From NCBI GenBank assembly GCA_028876335.1, contig JAGWSG010000049.1, positions 1-40,205 on the forward strand: 40,205 nt of DNA, given 5' to 3'. Of the stretch, positions 8,601 to 16,465 are shown in pieces. Numbering within the stretch: the stretch's first letter is position 1; every line of letters starts with the position of its first letter. Origin of the DNA: Acidobacteriota bacterium (GTDB taxonomy: Bacteria > Acidobacteriota > Terriglobia > Terriglobales > Acidobacteriaceae). The notes under the pieces are model-generated. The model was not told where the DNA came from. It searched no databases and saw only the letters and a list, made by a program, of their open reading frames with translations. The position numbers and the translations under genes are program-made.

Positions 8601-9122
8601 CTAGTGCTGCGGGTGTGGAGCCTGCCCTGCAGCCGGTGGCGGTCCATCATGGTGCTCATGATGCTCCTCTGGCGGAGCTACGAAGGGCTCCGGACTGAGA
8701 TGTCCGCGATGGCATGTTCCACATGAGACAGGCATGCCGGAGTTGTCGACCATGCTGATGTAGTTCGAGTTGATGTCATGCACCATCTTGACCATTAATC
8801 GGGCGGTAGCCTTCTCCGGTTTTGCATCTGAAGCAAAGTCCAAACGTGGACGTCCGTTCGGACCGATGTTCTTGGGGTCTGCCGCGTGGCAGGTAGAGCA
8901 CTCCGTGCCAAGTTCAGCTTCCCACTTGTGCATGATTTCGTGCACCTGTTCGCCAGTCAGGTTCTTAGGAAGCACCTGAAGGTTCTTCGGTGGCGGAGGA
9001 ACAAAATGACCATGTCCTCCTGGTGGCGGCGGGCCCGGTTGTTGCGCGTGCAAAGCGGTTCCAATTCCGAATGCAAGCAATGCGCTTGCTGCAAGGGCAA
9101 GGGGAAGAGCAGTCGGTTTCAA
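8601..9122 (-). CDS. Secreted two-haem cytochrome c, reaction-centre-cytochrome type
   Basis: This 173-residue protein has a signal peptide (residues 1-26, ending TALHA-Q), a Pro/Gly-rich linker, then two covalent haem sites, CSTCH (75-79) and CGTCH (134-138). Before the first site is HEIMHKWEAELG and before the second MVKMVHDIN; a Met in the helix ahead of each CxxCH is the axial-ligand arrangement of photosynthetic-reaction-centre cytochrome subunits. Non-photosynthetic Acidobacteriota carry many such short relatives, presumably as periplasmic electron carriers. There are no photosynthesis genes nearby. The His/Pro-rich tail (HHEHHDGPPP) could bind metal. The partner is unknown. Confidence 0.9.
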   Translation of the reverse strand: MKPTALPLALAASALLAFGIGTALHAQQPGPPPPGGHGHFVPPPPKNLQVLPKNLTGEQVHEIMHKWEAELGTECSTCHAADPKNIGPNGRPRLDFASDAKPEKATARLMVKMVHDINSNYISMVDNSGMPVSCGTCHRGHLSPEPFVAPPEEHHEHHDGPPPAAGQAPHPQH

Positions 9123-9174
9123 TGGAGTGTTTTACCTCACTAGTAAAATGAGCTTCATTTGCATGGACGGAATT

Positions 9175-9864
9175 CTACGGTGTGAAGATGCGCTTTGGCG
9201 CGAGATTTCTTGGACCAGAGACGCATGTGTGACCGCTGATTGTGAAACGCAACGGTAAATCAACAGCATTGCGTATGCCGATGCGCACAGTGACCGCGAC
9301 ATCACAGATAACATTTTTGTCATCTATGATCTGGAGCGGCGAATTGCGCTTAGTCAGATCGAGCCCGTTGTGCGCCTCACGAGTGAGACCCAGCGCCTGA
9401 CAGAGTCGACCAGGACCACTGGTGAGAAGGCGCTGCGCGGCATTCACTCCCAGACCTCGATTCCGCGCCATCTGGTGCAGTCCCACAACCGGCTCCAGCG
9501 CGCGGATGAGAATGCCTCCAGCAACACCGTCGACATCGCAGGTGACGTTCATGCAGAAATGCATGCCGTAGATTGCGTAGACGTAAGCGTGTCCGGGTGG
9601 ACCAAACATCACCTGATTGCGCGGTGTAGGACCGCGATACGAATGCGAGGCGGGGTCGGGTGTGTTGTGGTGCGGGCCAAGGTAAGCCTCCACCTCGACG
9701 ATCCGTCCGGCGATGACCCCACGCGAGGTGTGGTGGGCGAGCAACTTGCCCAGCAGGCACGGCGCCACCAGCTCTGGCGAAGCCTCATAGAAGCTGCGCG
9801 GCAGCAGCCGGCCCTTGATTTGACGCGCCGCCGCGCTGCGACCTATTTTTGCTTCTTTTTCCAT
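9175..9864 (-). CDS. mpg: DNA-3-methyladenine glycosylase (AAG/MPG family)
   Basis: This base-excision-repair enzyme removes alkylated purines. The 229-residue protein has LPRSFYEASPELVAPCLLGKLL, the signature IAGRIVEVEAYLGPHHNTPDPASH with the active-site Glu, RNQVMFGPPGHAYVYAIYGMH, and the C-terminal TSGPGRLCQALGL; all are AAG-family landmarks. It lacks the HhH motif of AlkA/Tag enzymes. The ATG lies inside the last codons of bcp (22-base overlap), and GAAGGA in that overlap can bind the ribosome, so the gene is coupled to bcp. Confidence 0.93.
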   Translation of the reverse strand: MEKEAKIGRSAAARQIKGRLLPRSFYEASPELVAPCLLGKLLAHHTSRGVIAGRIVEVEAYLGPHHNTPDPASHSYRGPTPRNQVMFGPPGHAYVYAIYGMHFCMNVTCDVDGVAGGILIRALEPVVGLHQMARNRGLGVNAAQRLLTSGPGRLCQALGLTREAHNGLDLTKRNSPLQIIDDKNVICDVAVTVRIGIRNAVDLPLRFTISGHTCVSGPRNLAPKRIFTP

Positions 9865-10316
9865 TCCTTCAGCAAAGCCAGAACCTCTTCGGCGTGGCCC
9901 TCCGGTGTGACGTCCGGGAAGATATGCAGCAGTTTCTGGTCCGGTCCAATCAAAAAAGTTGTGCGCTTGATACCCCAGACCATCTTGCCGTACATGTTCT
10001 TTTGCTTCATGACGCCAAACTGATTGCAGACTTTTTCGTCTACATCAGCAAGGAGTGTGTAGGGGAGGTCGTACTTGGCGCGGAACTTGGCCTGGGCTTT
10101 CGGCGTGTCACGCGAGATGCCCAGAACCACGGCGCCGGCAGTCTGCAGTTTTTTAAAGGTGTCGCGAAAACCGCAGGCTTCAATGGTGCAACCGGGGGTA
10201 TCGGCACGCGGATAGAAGAAAAGAATTACGGGCTTGCCCGCATAGTCTGACAGGCTGACGGTTTTGTCCTCGTCCGTTTGCAGCGTAAAGTCGGCAACCT
10301 TCTTATTGAGTTCCAT
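9843..10316 (-). CDS. bcp: Thioredoxin-dependent thiol peroxidase Bcp
   Basis: This 157-residue PrxQ/Bcp peroxiredoxin reduces peroxides with thioredoxin. The peroxidatic Cys43 sits in PRADTPGCTIEACGF, and the resolving Cys48 is five residues on, as in atypical two-Cys Bcp. VVLGISRDTPKAQAKFRAKY and the C-terminal GHAEEVLALL also fit. The frame can be extended by 16 residues, but AAGGA seven bases before the inner ATG (MELNKKVADF) and family length support the shorter form. The gene overlaps mpg, pairing an oxidative-stress enzyme with a DNA repair enzyme. Confidence 0.94.
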   Translation of the reverse strand: MELNKKVADFTLQTDEDKTVSLSDYAGKPVILFFYPRADTPGCTIEACGFRDTFKKLQTAGAVVLGISRDTPKAQAKFRAKYDLPYTLLADVDEKVCNQFGVMKQKNMYGKMVWGIKRTTFLIGPDQKLLHIFPDVTPEGHAEEVLALLKEWKKKQK

Positions 10317-10400
10317 GGCGATATCCTTAATCAGCGGTGAAGTGAACCGAACGTCCTTCTGCATTATTCCTGAGGTGGGTTGGAAGTGTCATTGGTGCGT

Positions 10401-11867
10401 ATGAATTCGTCGAAATGGGCTGCGTGTCTCGTGTTGGGGTTTGGCGCGGGTTGCTGTTCTGCATTGGCTCAATACCCCGGTCAGGTCAAGGCTCAAGACA
10501 AGGACCAGCCCATTCTGCGCGCTATCTCTGTACTTGAGTGGACGGGCGAAGCGGGCAAACCCAAAACCAGCCGCATGATTCCGGTGGCTGTCTTCGATGG
10601 CCAGACACTGCAGGACGGCGGCATCTATCTGGCACGGCCTGCGCCGCTCGCCCTTGAAAGTGAAGTGGAGTACGAACTGCGCGAGAACGGCAAAAATGTG
10701 GGAATTTATGTGATACACGGCGCGGGCCAGCAACAGGGCTCGTGGGTGGGCTTTGGCGCGTGGAAGCCGATGCCCACACCAAAACCGCCATCCGTCGCAA
10801 AGATTGACGACAGCTTTAGCGATAAGGACGATGATCGTCCAACCCTGCACCGCAAGCACCAAAAGGGTGACAAGGGAAGCAGCAACGACAGAAGCAGCGC
10901 ACCGCCACCTGATCCGGACCGGCCTACGCTTCACCGGACGGAGACGGGCAGCAACTCTTCCACTGCCGGTGACGATACAGACCGCCCGACATTGCATCAA
11001 AAGACTTCGTCCAAATCCGGGAGTGCGAACTCAGACAATTCCTCATCGTCCGCATCGGGATCGACTGCCTCATCCTCTGCTCCTGCACCCGATCCAGATC
11101 GCCCGGTGCTGCATCACTCGTCCACCCCCGAGCAGGTCACGAATGCTTCAGCCACCAATCCCCTTCCGGCAATTTCCGACCCGGATCGTCCTCGTTTGAT
11201 TCGTGGTAAGCCTAAGGAAGAAGAATCCATTGAAGCCCCCAGTCTGGTTGGTTTGCCGCAACAGATGCACCAAATGGTCGCCGTCTCTGATGCGCGCAAC
11301 CGGCCTGAGCACATATGGACCTACAGTTGGTCGAATCCCGAAGATGTGTTGCACCTGAAGGCGGAGCTTGAGCAAACCGCACGCGAGGCGCTTGGATTGA
11401 CAGCCCCCGTAGCAGCGACCAAGCCCAAGGTCCCGCATACAAAGTCGAGGGCGTCAAAGGCCGCACATGCAAAAGTGGCGGTGCCGCCCGAGCCGCCACA
11501 GCTTGTGGACGAAGACTTCCGCGTCTTCCAGCTCACCTACGGCTCCAGCGCGACCATGGTGCTGACGGCACACTCCGCCGGCGACCTGGCCGACCAGAAA
11601 TTCGTCACGCTGATTGCGCAGCCTGACCTCTACGGAAACATCCGTATTATTTTCAAGAACTTGACAGACGGCCGCCATTTGGATGTAACACCTCACATGC
11701 GCCTGGTCGATGCGGTGGACGCTCTCTCAGACAATCGCGGCGAACTGCTCTTTGAGCTCCGCGGACGCACTCAGCGCCGGTTCGCGCTCTATCGTGTTTA
11801 TCGCGGACAGGTGGAGCAGATCTTCTCCACGAGTGGGGAATACATCGCGGCGGCGGCCGGAGAGTGA
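10401..11867 (+). CDS. Secreted protein with repeated DRPTLHR motif, function unknown
   Basis: This protein of about 488 residues has a signal sequence (NSSKWAACLVLGFGAGCCSALA-Q). A first globular part (about 40-125) is followed by a low-complexity Ser/Pro/Lys linker with five copies of a motif: DRPTLHR, DRPTLHR, DRPTLHQ, DRPVLHH and DRPRLIR, mostly preceded by D or DP. The spacing is irregular (21-39 residues). The C-terminal part (about 365-485) looks like a beta/alpha globular domain (VDEDFRVFQLTYGSSATMVLTA). The start is uncertain: GTG at 10395 is better spaced from GGAAG, while ATG 10401 gives the cleanest signal peptide. No known domain is recognised. It is probably periplasmic or outer-membrane associated and expressed alone. 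Confidence 0.75.
   Translation: MNSSKWAACLVLGFGAGCCSALAQYPGQVKAQDKDQPILRAISVLEWTGEAGKPKTSRMIPVAVFDGQTLQDGGIYLARPAPLALESEVEYELRENGKNVGIYVIHGAGQQQGSWVGFGAWKPMPTPKPPSVAKIDDSFSDKDDDRPTLHRKHQKGDKGSSNDRSSAPPPDPDRPTLHRTETGSNSSTAGDDTDRPTLHQKTSSKSGSANSDNSSSSASGSTASSSAPAPDPDRPVLHHSSTPEQVTNASATNPLPAISDPDRPRLIRGKPKEEESIEAPSLVGLPQQMHQMVAVSDARNRPEHIWTYSWSNPEDVLHLKAELEQTAREALGLTAPVAATKPKVPHTKSRASKAAHAKVAVPPEPPQLVDEDFRVFQLTYGSSATMVLTAHSAGDLADQKFVTLIAQPDLYGNIRIIFKNLTDGRHLDVTPHMRLVDAVDALSDNRGELLFELRGRTQRRFALYRVYRGQVEQIFSTSGEYIAAAAGE
10833..11204 (+). repeat. Five degenerate DRPxLHR-coding repeats
   Basis: Five copies of a seven-codon unit lie within the secreted unknown protein at 10833, 10917, 10980, 11097 and 11184. 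The central Arg-Pro and the following Leu are invariant, while the last three positions drift. The copies are separated by Ser/Lys/Pro-rich spacers of different length. Confidence 0.8.
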
Positions 11868-11985
11868 CCTAACGCACACTCAAAGTGGCATTTATTGCCC
11901 AAATCAGTCCCTTAGCGTGACTTTTGTGGTGAGATTGCACGTTGATGCGTGAGAATATCTCCATGTCTTATACAATTCAAAGTGT

Positions 11986-12009
11986 AAGAGTGGGATTTAA
12001 GCCACTCTT
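11986..12009 (+). promoter_or_regulatory. Hairpin in the desaturase leader
   Basis: AAGAGTGG and CCACTCTT form a perfect 8-bp stem around GATTTAAG, 18 bases before the desaturase ATG and just downstream of a TACAAT box at 11971-11976. It would lie near the 5' end of the transcript. It may affect mRNA stability or start-site access; no known riboswitch is recognised. Confidence 0.35.
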
Positions 12010-12027
12010 CGAGGATCTTTCTGAAGA

Positions 12028-13014
12028 ATGGCTTCTGTCGTAACTGCACCTCCCCTCGAGGGGACCAATGAGTCCGCGAACTCTCAAGTCGGCTCCACGT
12101 CTACACCCCAACAGCACACCGTTGCGGCGCATCGTCTGCTCCGCATGGGGCGCAAGGCAACCGTTGGCGCGGGCCTGAACTGGCTAACCGTCACCACCGT
12201 CACGCTGTTTCATATTGGCGCGATTGCAGCCTTCTTCTTCTTCACCTGGCAGCGTTTAGCCGTCATGACGGTACTTTATGTGCTGGCAATTAATGTCGGC
12301 ATTGGCATGTGCTATCACCGCCTGCTCACACACCGCGGCTACAAGACGCCCAAGTGGGTGGAATATGCCATGACCGTGTGTGCCACGCTCTCGCTTGAGG
12401 GCGGACCGATCTTCTGGGTGTCCACGCACCGCGTGCATCACCAGCTCAGCGACCAGGAAGGTGACCCGCATACCCCGCATGAAGGCGGCTGGTGGGCCCA
12501 CACCGGCTGGATTTTCTTTGGCGAGGCACTCCATGCGCAGACCGAAATCCTTGCGCGCTATTCTCCGGACCTGAGCCGCGATAAGTTCCACGTCTGGCTC
12601 AGCAAGTATCACTGGCTGCCCATTACCGTCAGCGGCCTGCTGTTGCTGGCTGGTGGCTGGTACTTTGGCGGATGGGAGAGCGGCGTGGGCATGGTTCTGT
12701 GGGGCGTTCTGCTGCGCGTTACCCTCGGCCTGCATGCCACCTGGCTTGTAAACTCAGCAACCCACATGTGGGGCAGCCGCCGGTTTGAAACGCGCGACGA
12801 CTCGCGCAACAGCTGGTGGGTGGCTCTACTGACCGGTGGCGAGGGCTGGCACAACAATCATCACGCGCACCCTGTGAGCGCGCGCCATGGGCTGAAGTGG
12901 TATGAGATCGACCCCAACTTCTGGGGCATCTGGCTGCTCTCCAAGGTGGGCCTGGCCAAGAAGATTCAGGTGGCCAAATACGATCCCGCCGACCCCAAGC
13001 CTGCTGGCCTGTAA
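12028..13014 (+). CDS. Delta-9-type acyl-CoA/acyl-lipid fatty acid desaturase
   Basis: This 328-residue integral-membrane di-iron desaturase has the three histidine boxes of the stearoyl-CoA desaturase family: HRLLTH (97-102), HRVHH (134-138) and HNNHH (275-279), plus an extra His in NSATHMWGSRRF. Hydrophobic segments lie around 52-95 and 197-245. An unusual N-terminal 40 residues are Ser/Thr/Gln-rich and probably disordered. The enzyme introduces a cis double bond into saturated acyl chains and so adjusts membrane fluidity, using an electron donor not encoded here. It has its own promoter region and terminator, so it is monocistronic. Confidence 0.94.
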   Translation: MASVVTAPPLEGTNESANSQVGSTSTPQQHTVAAHRLLRMGRKATVGAGLNWLTVTTVTLFHIGAIAAFFFFTWQRLAVMTVLYVLAINVGIGMCYHRLLTHRGYKTPKWVEYAMTVCATLSLEGGPIFWVSTHRVHHQLSDQEGDPHTPHEGGWWAHTGWIFFGEALHAQTEILARYSPDLSRDKFHVWLSKYHWLPITVSGLLLLAGGWYFGGWESGVGMVLWGVLLRVTLGLHATWLVNSATHMWGSRRFETRDDSRNSWWVALLTGGEGWHNNHHAHPVSARHGLKWYEIDPNFWGIWLLSKVGLAKKIQVAKYDPADPKPAGL

Positions 13015-13035
13015 GCACAACACTCTAATCAACTA

Positions 13036-13063
13036 AAAGGCCATCCCAATGTGGATGGCCTTT
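13036..13063 (+). terminator. Terminator after the desaturase gene
   Basis: AAAGGCCATCC pairs with GGATGGCCTTT (11 bp) across the loop CAATGT, followed by TGTATTTC. It lies 21 bases after the desaturase stop and just before the convergent CstB-like gene, so it may serve both strands. Confidence 0.8.
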
Positions 13064-13086
13064 GTATTTCACCCCCCGAAACCCGG

Positions 13087-14490
13087 CTAACCTCCGCCCG
13101 AAACAACGGGAAGATGCGCCGCCTCCCATGCTGCAAGGCCCCCGGCCAGTTCGGTCAGGTGGGTCAGACCATTCTGGTGGAGGACACCTGCGGCCACAGA
13201 TGAGCGGTAGCCGCCCGCGCACATCACCATCATGCGCCGGTCGCGGGGAAGCTCCGCCACGCGCTCCTGCAAGCGATTGAGCGGCACATTCAAGCTGCCT
13301 GCGATATGTCTGGCCGCGTATTCAGTGGGGGTACGCACGTCCACCAGAAGCGGTGGCGCGTTGGATGCCAGATCTTCCGAAGCAATCAGCACTCCGACAC
13401 GCTCGGTAGGCCATACGAGGTCAGGCCTGCCCGCCAGAGCCGCCATACCGTCTTTGAGGTACCCGCGTACATGGTCAAAGCCAATACGCCCAAGCCGTAC
13501 CGCAGCCTCCTGTTCGCGTCCCGGTTCGGCAATAATGACGATGGGCCGCTCGTGATCGAGCATTGTTCCGGCCCACGTTGCGTATTGCCCGTTGAGCCCG
13601 ATATTGATGCTGCCGGCAATGTGTCCTTTGGCGTATTCCTCGGGTGCGCGCACGTCGAGCAGTTGAGCTCCCTTATCGCCCAGAGCAAGAATCTCCTCCA
13701 ACTCCACAGGCTGCAGCACTTTCTCCAGCGTCTGGTCCAGGGTGCCCCGCTCACGCGTATTCAAAATGGCGTCGTAGGTAAAGTAGGGCGGCGCATCCGG
13801 CTGGTCTGCCGTCACCAGCTGAATAAACTCTTCCTTCGTCATAGGCTTAAGCGCGTAGTTGAAGCGACGCTGCTCGCCCATGGTTGAAACTGTGTCCGAG
13901 GAGAGGTTTTTGCCGCAAAGAGAACCCGCTCCGTGCGCGGGATAGACCAGCACTTCATCGGGCAGCTTCAGCAGCTTGTTGTGGACGGACTCGTACAGAT
14001 GGCCGCCAAGTTCGCTCGCCGTCCATCCCAGCGAGGCGCGCAGATCAGGCCGCCCCACATCGCCGATGAAGAGCGTGTCGCCCGTCAGAACCGCATACGG
14101 TACGGTGTCACTTATTGCGCGGTCGTAGACAAGGATCGAAATCGACTCGATGGTGTGGCCCGGTGTTTCCAGAATTTCCAGCCGCATGCCGGGAAAGCTG
14201 AGCGAATCGCCATCCTTCATTGGCACAAACGGATACTCCGCCTTACCCTGCGCGCCTAGACGAATATCTGCGCCGCAGCGGTCACGCAGTTCCAAATGAC
14301 CGGCGAGAAAATCCGCGTGGAAGTGGCTCAGGAATACATGGCGAATAGAGAGGCCCAGTTCAGCCGCGGCCGCAACATACTGCTCAATGTCGCGCTGCGG
14401 GTCGACAATAACCGCGGTTCTGCTTGCTTCGTCGCCCAGCAGGTACGAAGCATGCGCGAGGCATCCCAGGTAGTACTGTTTCAAGATCAT
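13087..14490 (-). CDS. Persulfide dioxygenase-rhodanese fusion (CstB-like)
   Basis: This 467-residue protein joins a metallo-beta-lactamase domain to two rhodanese modules. The N-terminal part has SHFHADFLAGH (iron-binding HxHxD), ETPGHT, GDTLFIGDVGRPDL and VYPAHGAGS, the signature of persulfide dioxygenases. The first rhodanese module (about 265-355) has IAEPGRE where the active-site loop should be and lacks the cysteine. The second (about 370-460) has MVMCAGGYRSS with an intact Cys. This MBL, pseudo-rhodanese, rhodanese order is that of CstB, which turns hydropersulfides into thiosulfate. A role in sulfide or persulfide detoxification is likely. The ATG before ILKQYYLGCLAH was chosen; an 11-residue TTG extension is less likely. 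Confidence 0.9.
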   Translation of the reverse strand: MILKQYYLGCLAHASYLLGDEASRTAVIVDPQRDIEQYVAAAAELGLSIRHVFLSHFHADFLAGHLELRDRCGADIRLGAQGKAEYPFVPMKDGDSLSFPGMRLEILETPGHTIESISILVYDRAISDTVPYAVLTGDTLFIGDVGRPDLRASLGWTASELGGHLYESVHNKLLKLPDEVLVYPAHGAGSLCGKNLSSDTVSTMGEQRRFNYALKPMTKEEFIQLVTADQPDAPPYFTYDAILNTRERGTLDQTLEKVLQPVELEEILALGDKGAQLLDVRAPEEYAKGHIAGSINIGLNGQYATWAGTMLDHERPIVIIAEPGREQEAAVRLGRIGFDHVRGYLKDGMAALAGRPDLVWPTERVGVLIASEDLASNAPPLLVDVRTPTEYAARHIAGSLNVPLNRLQERVAELPRDRRMMVMCAGGYRSSVAAGVLHQNGLTHLTELAGGLAAWEAAHLPVVSGGG

Positions 14491-14607
14491 GAGTGTCCCG
14501 AGTCTAGCACCGGGTCGGTGCAACGGGTAATTGCGACAAGGTCAAAATTTTTGGAGATGGTTTTGTAGAAAACAGAGCCTGGAACAATCGTTCAGAAAGT
14601 GCAGAAC

Positions 14608-15906
14608 TCAGAGAAAGCGCTTCAATGTCTTCCTATCAACGAGATCTCCAAGCATGTTTCCGTAGAGTGCCTGAATCTGCGGAGTGGAAACTATGAACTC
14701 GCTTGCTACTCCCCCTCTATCCACTCGAATTACTTTCGACCATAAGGTGATGGCATCGCCATCATTGTCGCCGGAGGTTCCAACCTTTTGCAGGGTCAAT
14801 CGCAACATGGTCCCCGGCATCCAGCGTTCACGAGTGTGCAGGTAAAACCCTGAAATACTTATATCCGCGACTTCATGTGACTGTGGAGCCGATCCAGTCC
14901 AGTAATAAGCGATAAGTCCGGGCTGAAAGCGGCGCCGGGCGTTGCGGCGATCCCGGGGCTTGGTCGCGCTATTCAGCCAGGTAGACACGTGCATTCCTGC
15001 AGCGCCAGCCTTGGTGGCTGCAAAAGCAAGCGCATGTCTGAAGTTTCGCGCTATGCCGGAGAGTGGCGAACGCGATTGTCGCGGCTGTGTATCCGGAGTT
15101 GGAGCGCCGAACTGTTCAAAGTCTGTGATGCCGCTTGGCGACGGGACAGACGATCGAAGTCGATGAATTGAGCGCGAAACAGCCTGCGGTTCGGAGTGAG
15201 ATTGAGCCAACTCAATCGCGAGTTCCCTCTCACTTTGATCTTCTTCACCGCTTACTCCGGATTCTGTCTCCGTGTGCGAAGACATTGCATCCAGCTGCTG
15301 TTTGTAAGTGTGCAATTCCGGTGAGATGGCACCTGGATTCTCGGCTGCCATCGTTGGTTCGGCGGGCTTAATCACAGGTGATTCAGTTACGGGCGGCGCT
15401 TCATCATGGGAGGAAACATAAGATTCCGCAACGGGATTGGAAGTGGGATGCGTACTTTGCGACTGCTCGGAGGGCTTTGAAGATTCCAACTTGAAGCTGC
15501 TGACCGGTGGGCGGCAGAACAGCCCCAGATAGCGCTTCATTTCGCTTTGAACTCCAATAACAAGCTCATCGCCGGCACGCGTCTCTGTCAGCTGGATTGA
15601 GCGGCCCGGAAGCACCATAACACTGGAAACCTGAGCAAGCGCCAATTCTTTTAGATGGGGGGAATTCGACTGAGGGGTTGCGATTACGTGATTTTCGGAG
15701 TCGAGGTAGAGTAGGTCAAAGCCTGGGGCGCCGGGAGGCATGTCGAAGCTTCGAAAAGGTTTTAGCCAGATGCCACGATCTGTTTCCTCGCAAATTTGCT
15801 CGAGCAGTTTTTCAATATTGGCTGAGGCGCTGTCCACCATCGTGGCACGAAGGCTCACGTAGCATTTCCGGGTCAAGTTGTAGACACGGAACAGATGGGA
15901 ATCCAA
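14608..15906 (-). CDS. DUF192-like domain fused to a PilZ (c-di-GMP) domain
   Basis: This protein is about 432 residues long. The N-terminal 125 residues (FRVYNLTRKC ... GFDLLYLDSENHVI ... VMVLPGRSIQLTE..AGDELVIG) resemble DUF192. A long Ser/Glu/Pro-rich, probably disordered linker follows (about 130-300). The C-terminal PilZ domain (about 318-405) has RDRRNARRR for the RxxxR motif and DISISG for the D/NxSxxG motif, so cyclic-di-GMP binding is expected. I chose the TTG at 15906 behind AAGGGGGGAG. A longer TTG start would sit in a TTGACA that looks like the promoter -35 box. GC content seems lower than in the neighbours. The output function is unknown. Confidence 0.8.
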   Translation of the reverse strand: MDSHLFRVYNLTRKCYVSLRATMVDSASANIEKLLEQICEETDRGIWLKPFRSFDMPPGAPGFDLLYLDSENHVIATPQSNSPHLKELALAQVSSVMVLPGRSIQLTETRAGDELVIGVQSEMKRYLGLFCRPPVSSFKLESSKPSEQSQSTHPTSNPVAESYVSSHDEAPPVTESPVIKPAEPTMAAENPGAISPELHTYKQQLDAMSSHTETESGVSGEEDQSERELAIELAQSHSEPQAVSRSIHRLRSSVPSPSGITDFEQFGAPTPDTQPRQSRSPLSGIARNFRHALAFAATKAGAAGMHVSTWLNSATKPRDRRNARRRFQPGLIAYYWTGSAPQSHEVADISISGFYLHTRERWMPGTMLRLTLQKVGTSGDNDGDAITLWSKVIRVDRGGVASEFIVSTPQIQALYGNMLGDLVDRKTLKRFL

Positions 15907-15956
15907 CGCTCCCCCCTTCCCGATAAACGCCAACGGGCCCACCCGATGGACCCGGC

Positions 15957-15984
15957 AATTTACGTTCCTCAACCAGACTGTCAA
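15957..15984 (-). promoter_or_regulatory. Promoter of the DUF192-like/PilZ gene
   Basis: A perfect TTGACA (15979-15984) and TAAATT (15957-15962) on the minus strand are separated by 16 bases. Transcription would start near 15950, giving a leader of about 45 bases before the TTG start codon. Confidence 0.6.
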
Positions 15985-16139
15985 ATTGCCATCTGAGAGG
16001 TTGGGGAAATGGTTTCGAATTTGCAGAAACCGTTGAATTACTGCTCAATCTGAGGAAGGTTCAGCCCTGTCGAGGAAATAAGCTCCGCAAGCCGAACGGG
16101 GATCTACGGGGAAAACCTCAAAATCAAGCTGCGGAGATT

Positions 16140-16430
16140 TTACTTCATCATTTTTGCGCGAATCCAGAGTGTGGCAAAAAACGGCAGCGCCACGGCCAGC
16201 ACAATCACGCCAAGCGGGAAGCCGACGTAGAGGTAGCTGTCCGCATAGTTGACCGTGTGTCCGCCGAAGATGTTCCAGGCCATCAGGGAGAAGATGGCCA
16301 CGCAGGTGGTGAAAAAGAAGGTAAAGGCTCCAGAGGCAAGCGCGAGCAACATGCTCTGGAAAAGGCTGAACCCTTTCAACGGAAATCCGAAAATGGTCCC
16401 ACCCTGTTGATTTGCGGCCGCGGTGCTCAT
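16140..16430 (-). CDS. Small integral membrane protein (96 aa)
   Basis: A Gly-containing N-terminus (TIFGFPLKGFS) is followed by two hydrophobic helices, about residues 25-50 (SMLLALASGAFTFFFTTCVA) and 66-88 (YVGFPLGVIVLAVALPFFAT), and a basic end (RAKMMK). No domain is recognised. GGGAGTG lies seven bases before the ATG. It is divergent from the 249-residue gene with only 35 bases between the start codons, so both promoters must sit within or over coding sequence. The two may be regulated together. Confidence 0.75.
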   Translation of the reverse strand: MSTAAANQQGGTIFGFPLKGFSLFQSMLLALASGAFTFFFTTCVAIFSLMAWNIFGGHTVNYADSYLYVGFPLGVIVLAVALPFFATLWIRAKMMK

Positions 16431-16452
16431 CTATTTCACTCCCTCTCTCGTC

Positions 16453-16458
16453 TAGAAT
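16453..16458 (+). promoter_or_regulatory. Candidate -10 box (TAGAAT) giving a leaderless transcript
   Basis: TAGAAT ends seven bases before the ATG at 16466, with no Shine-Dalgarno site at a usable distance. The -35 region would overlap the start of the divergent small membrane gene. Confidence 0.45.
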
Positions 16459-16465
16459 AGGACTG

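Noticed and set aside
10833..11204. CRISPR-like or tandem DNA repeat
   Set aside because: The similarity is at protein level (DRPxLHR), spacing is irregular and the DNA copies are not identical.
15907..15984. Start of the PilZ protein at TTG 15984
   Set aside because: That TTG is the first part of a TTGACA -35 box with a well-spaced -10 box, and it lacks a ribosome site, whereas TTG 15906 follows AAGGGGGGAG.
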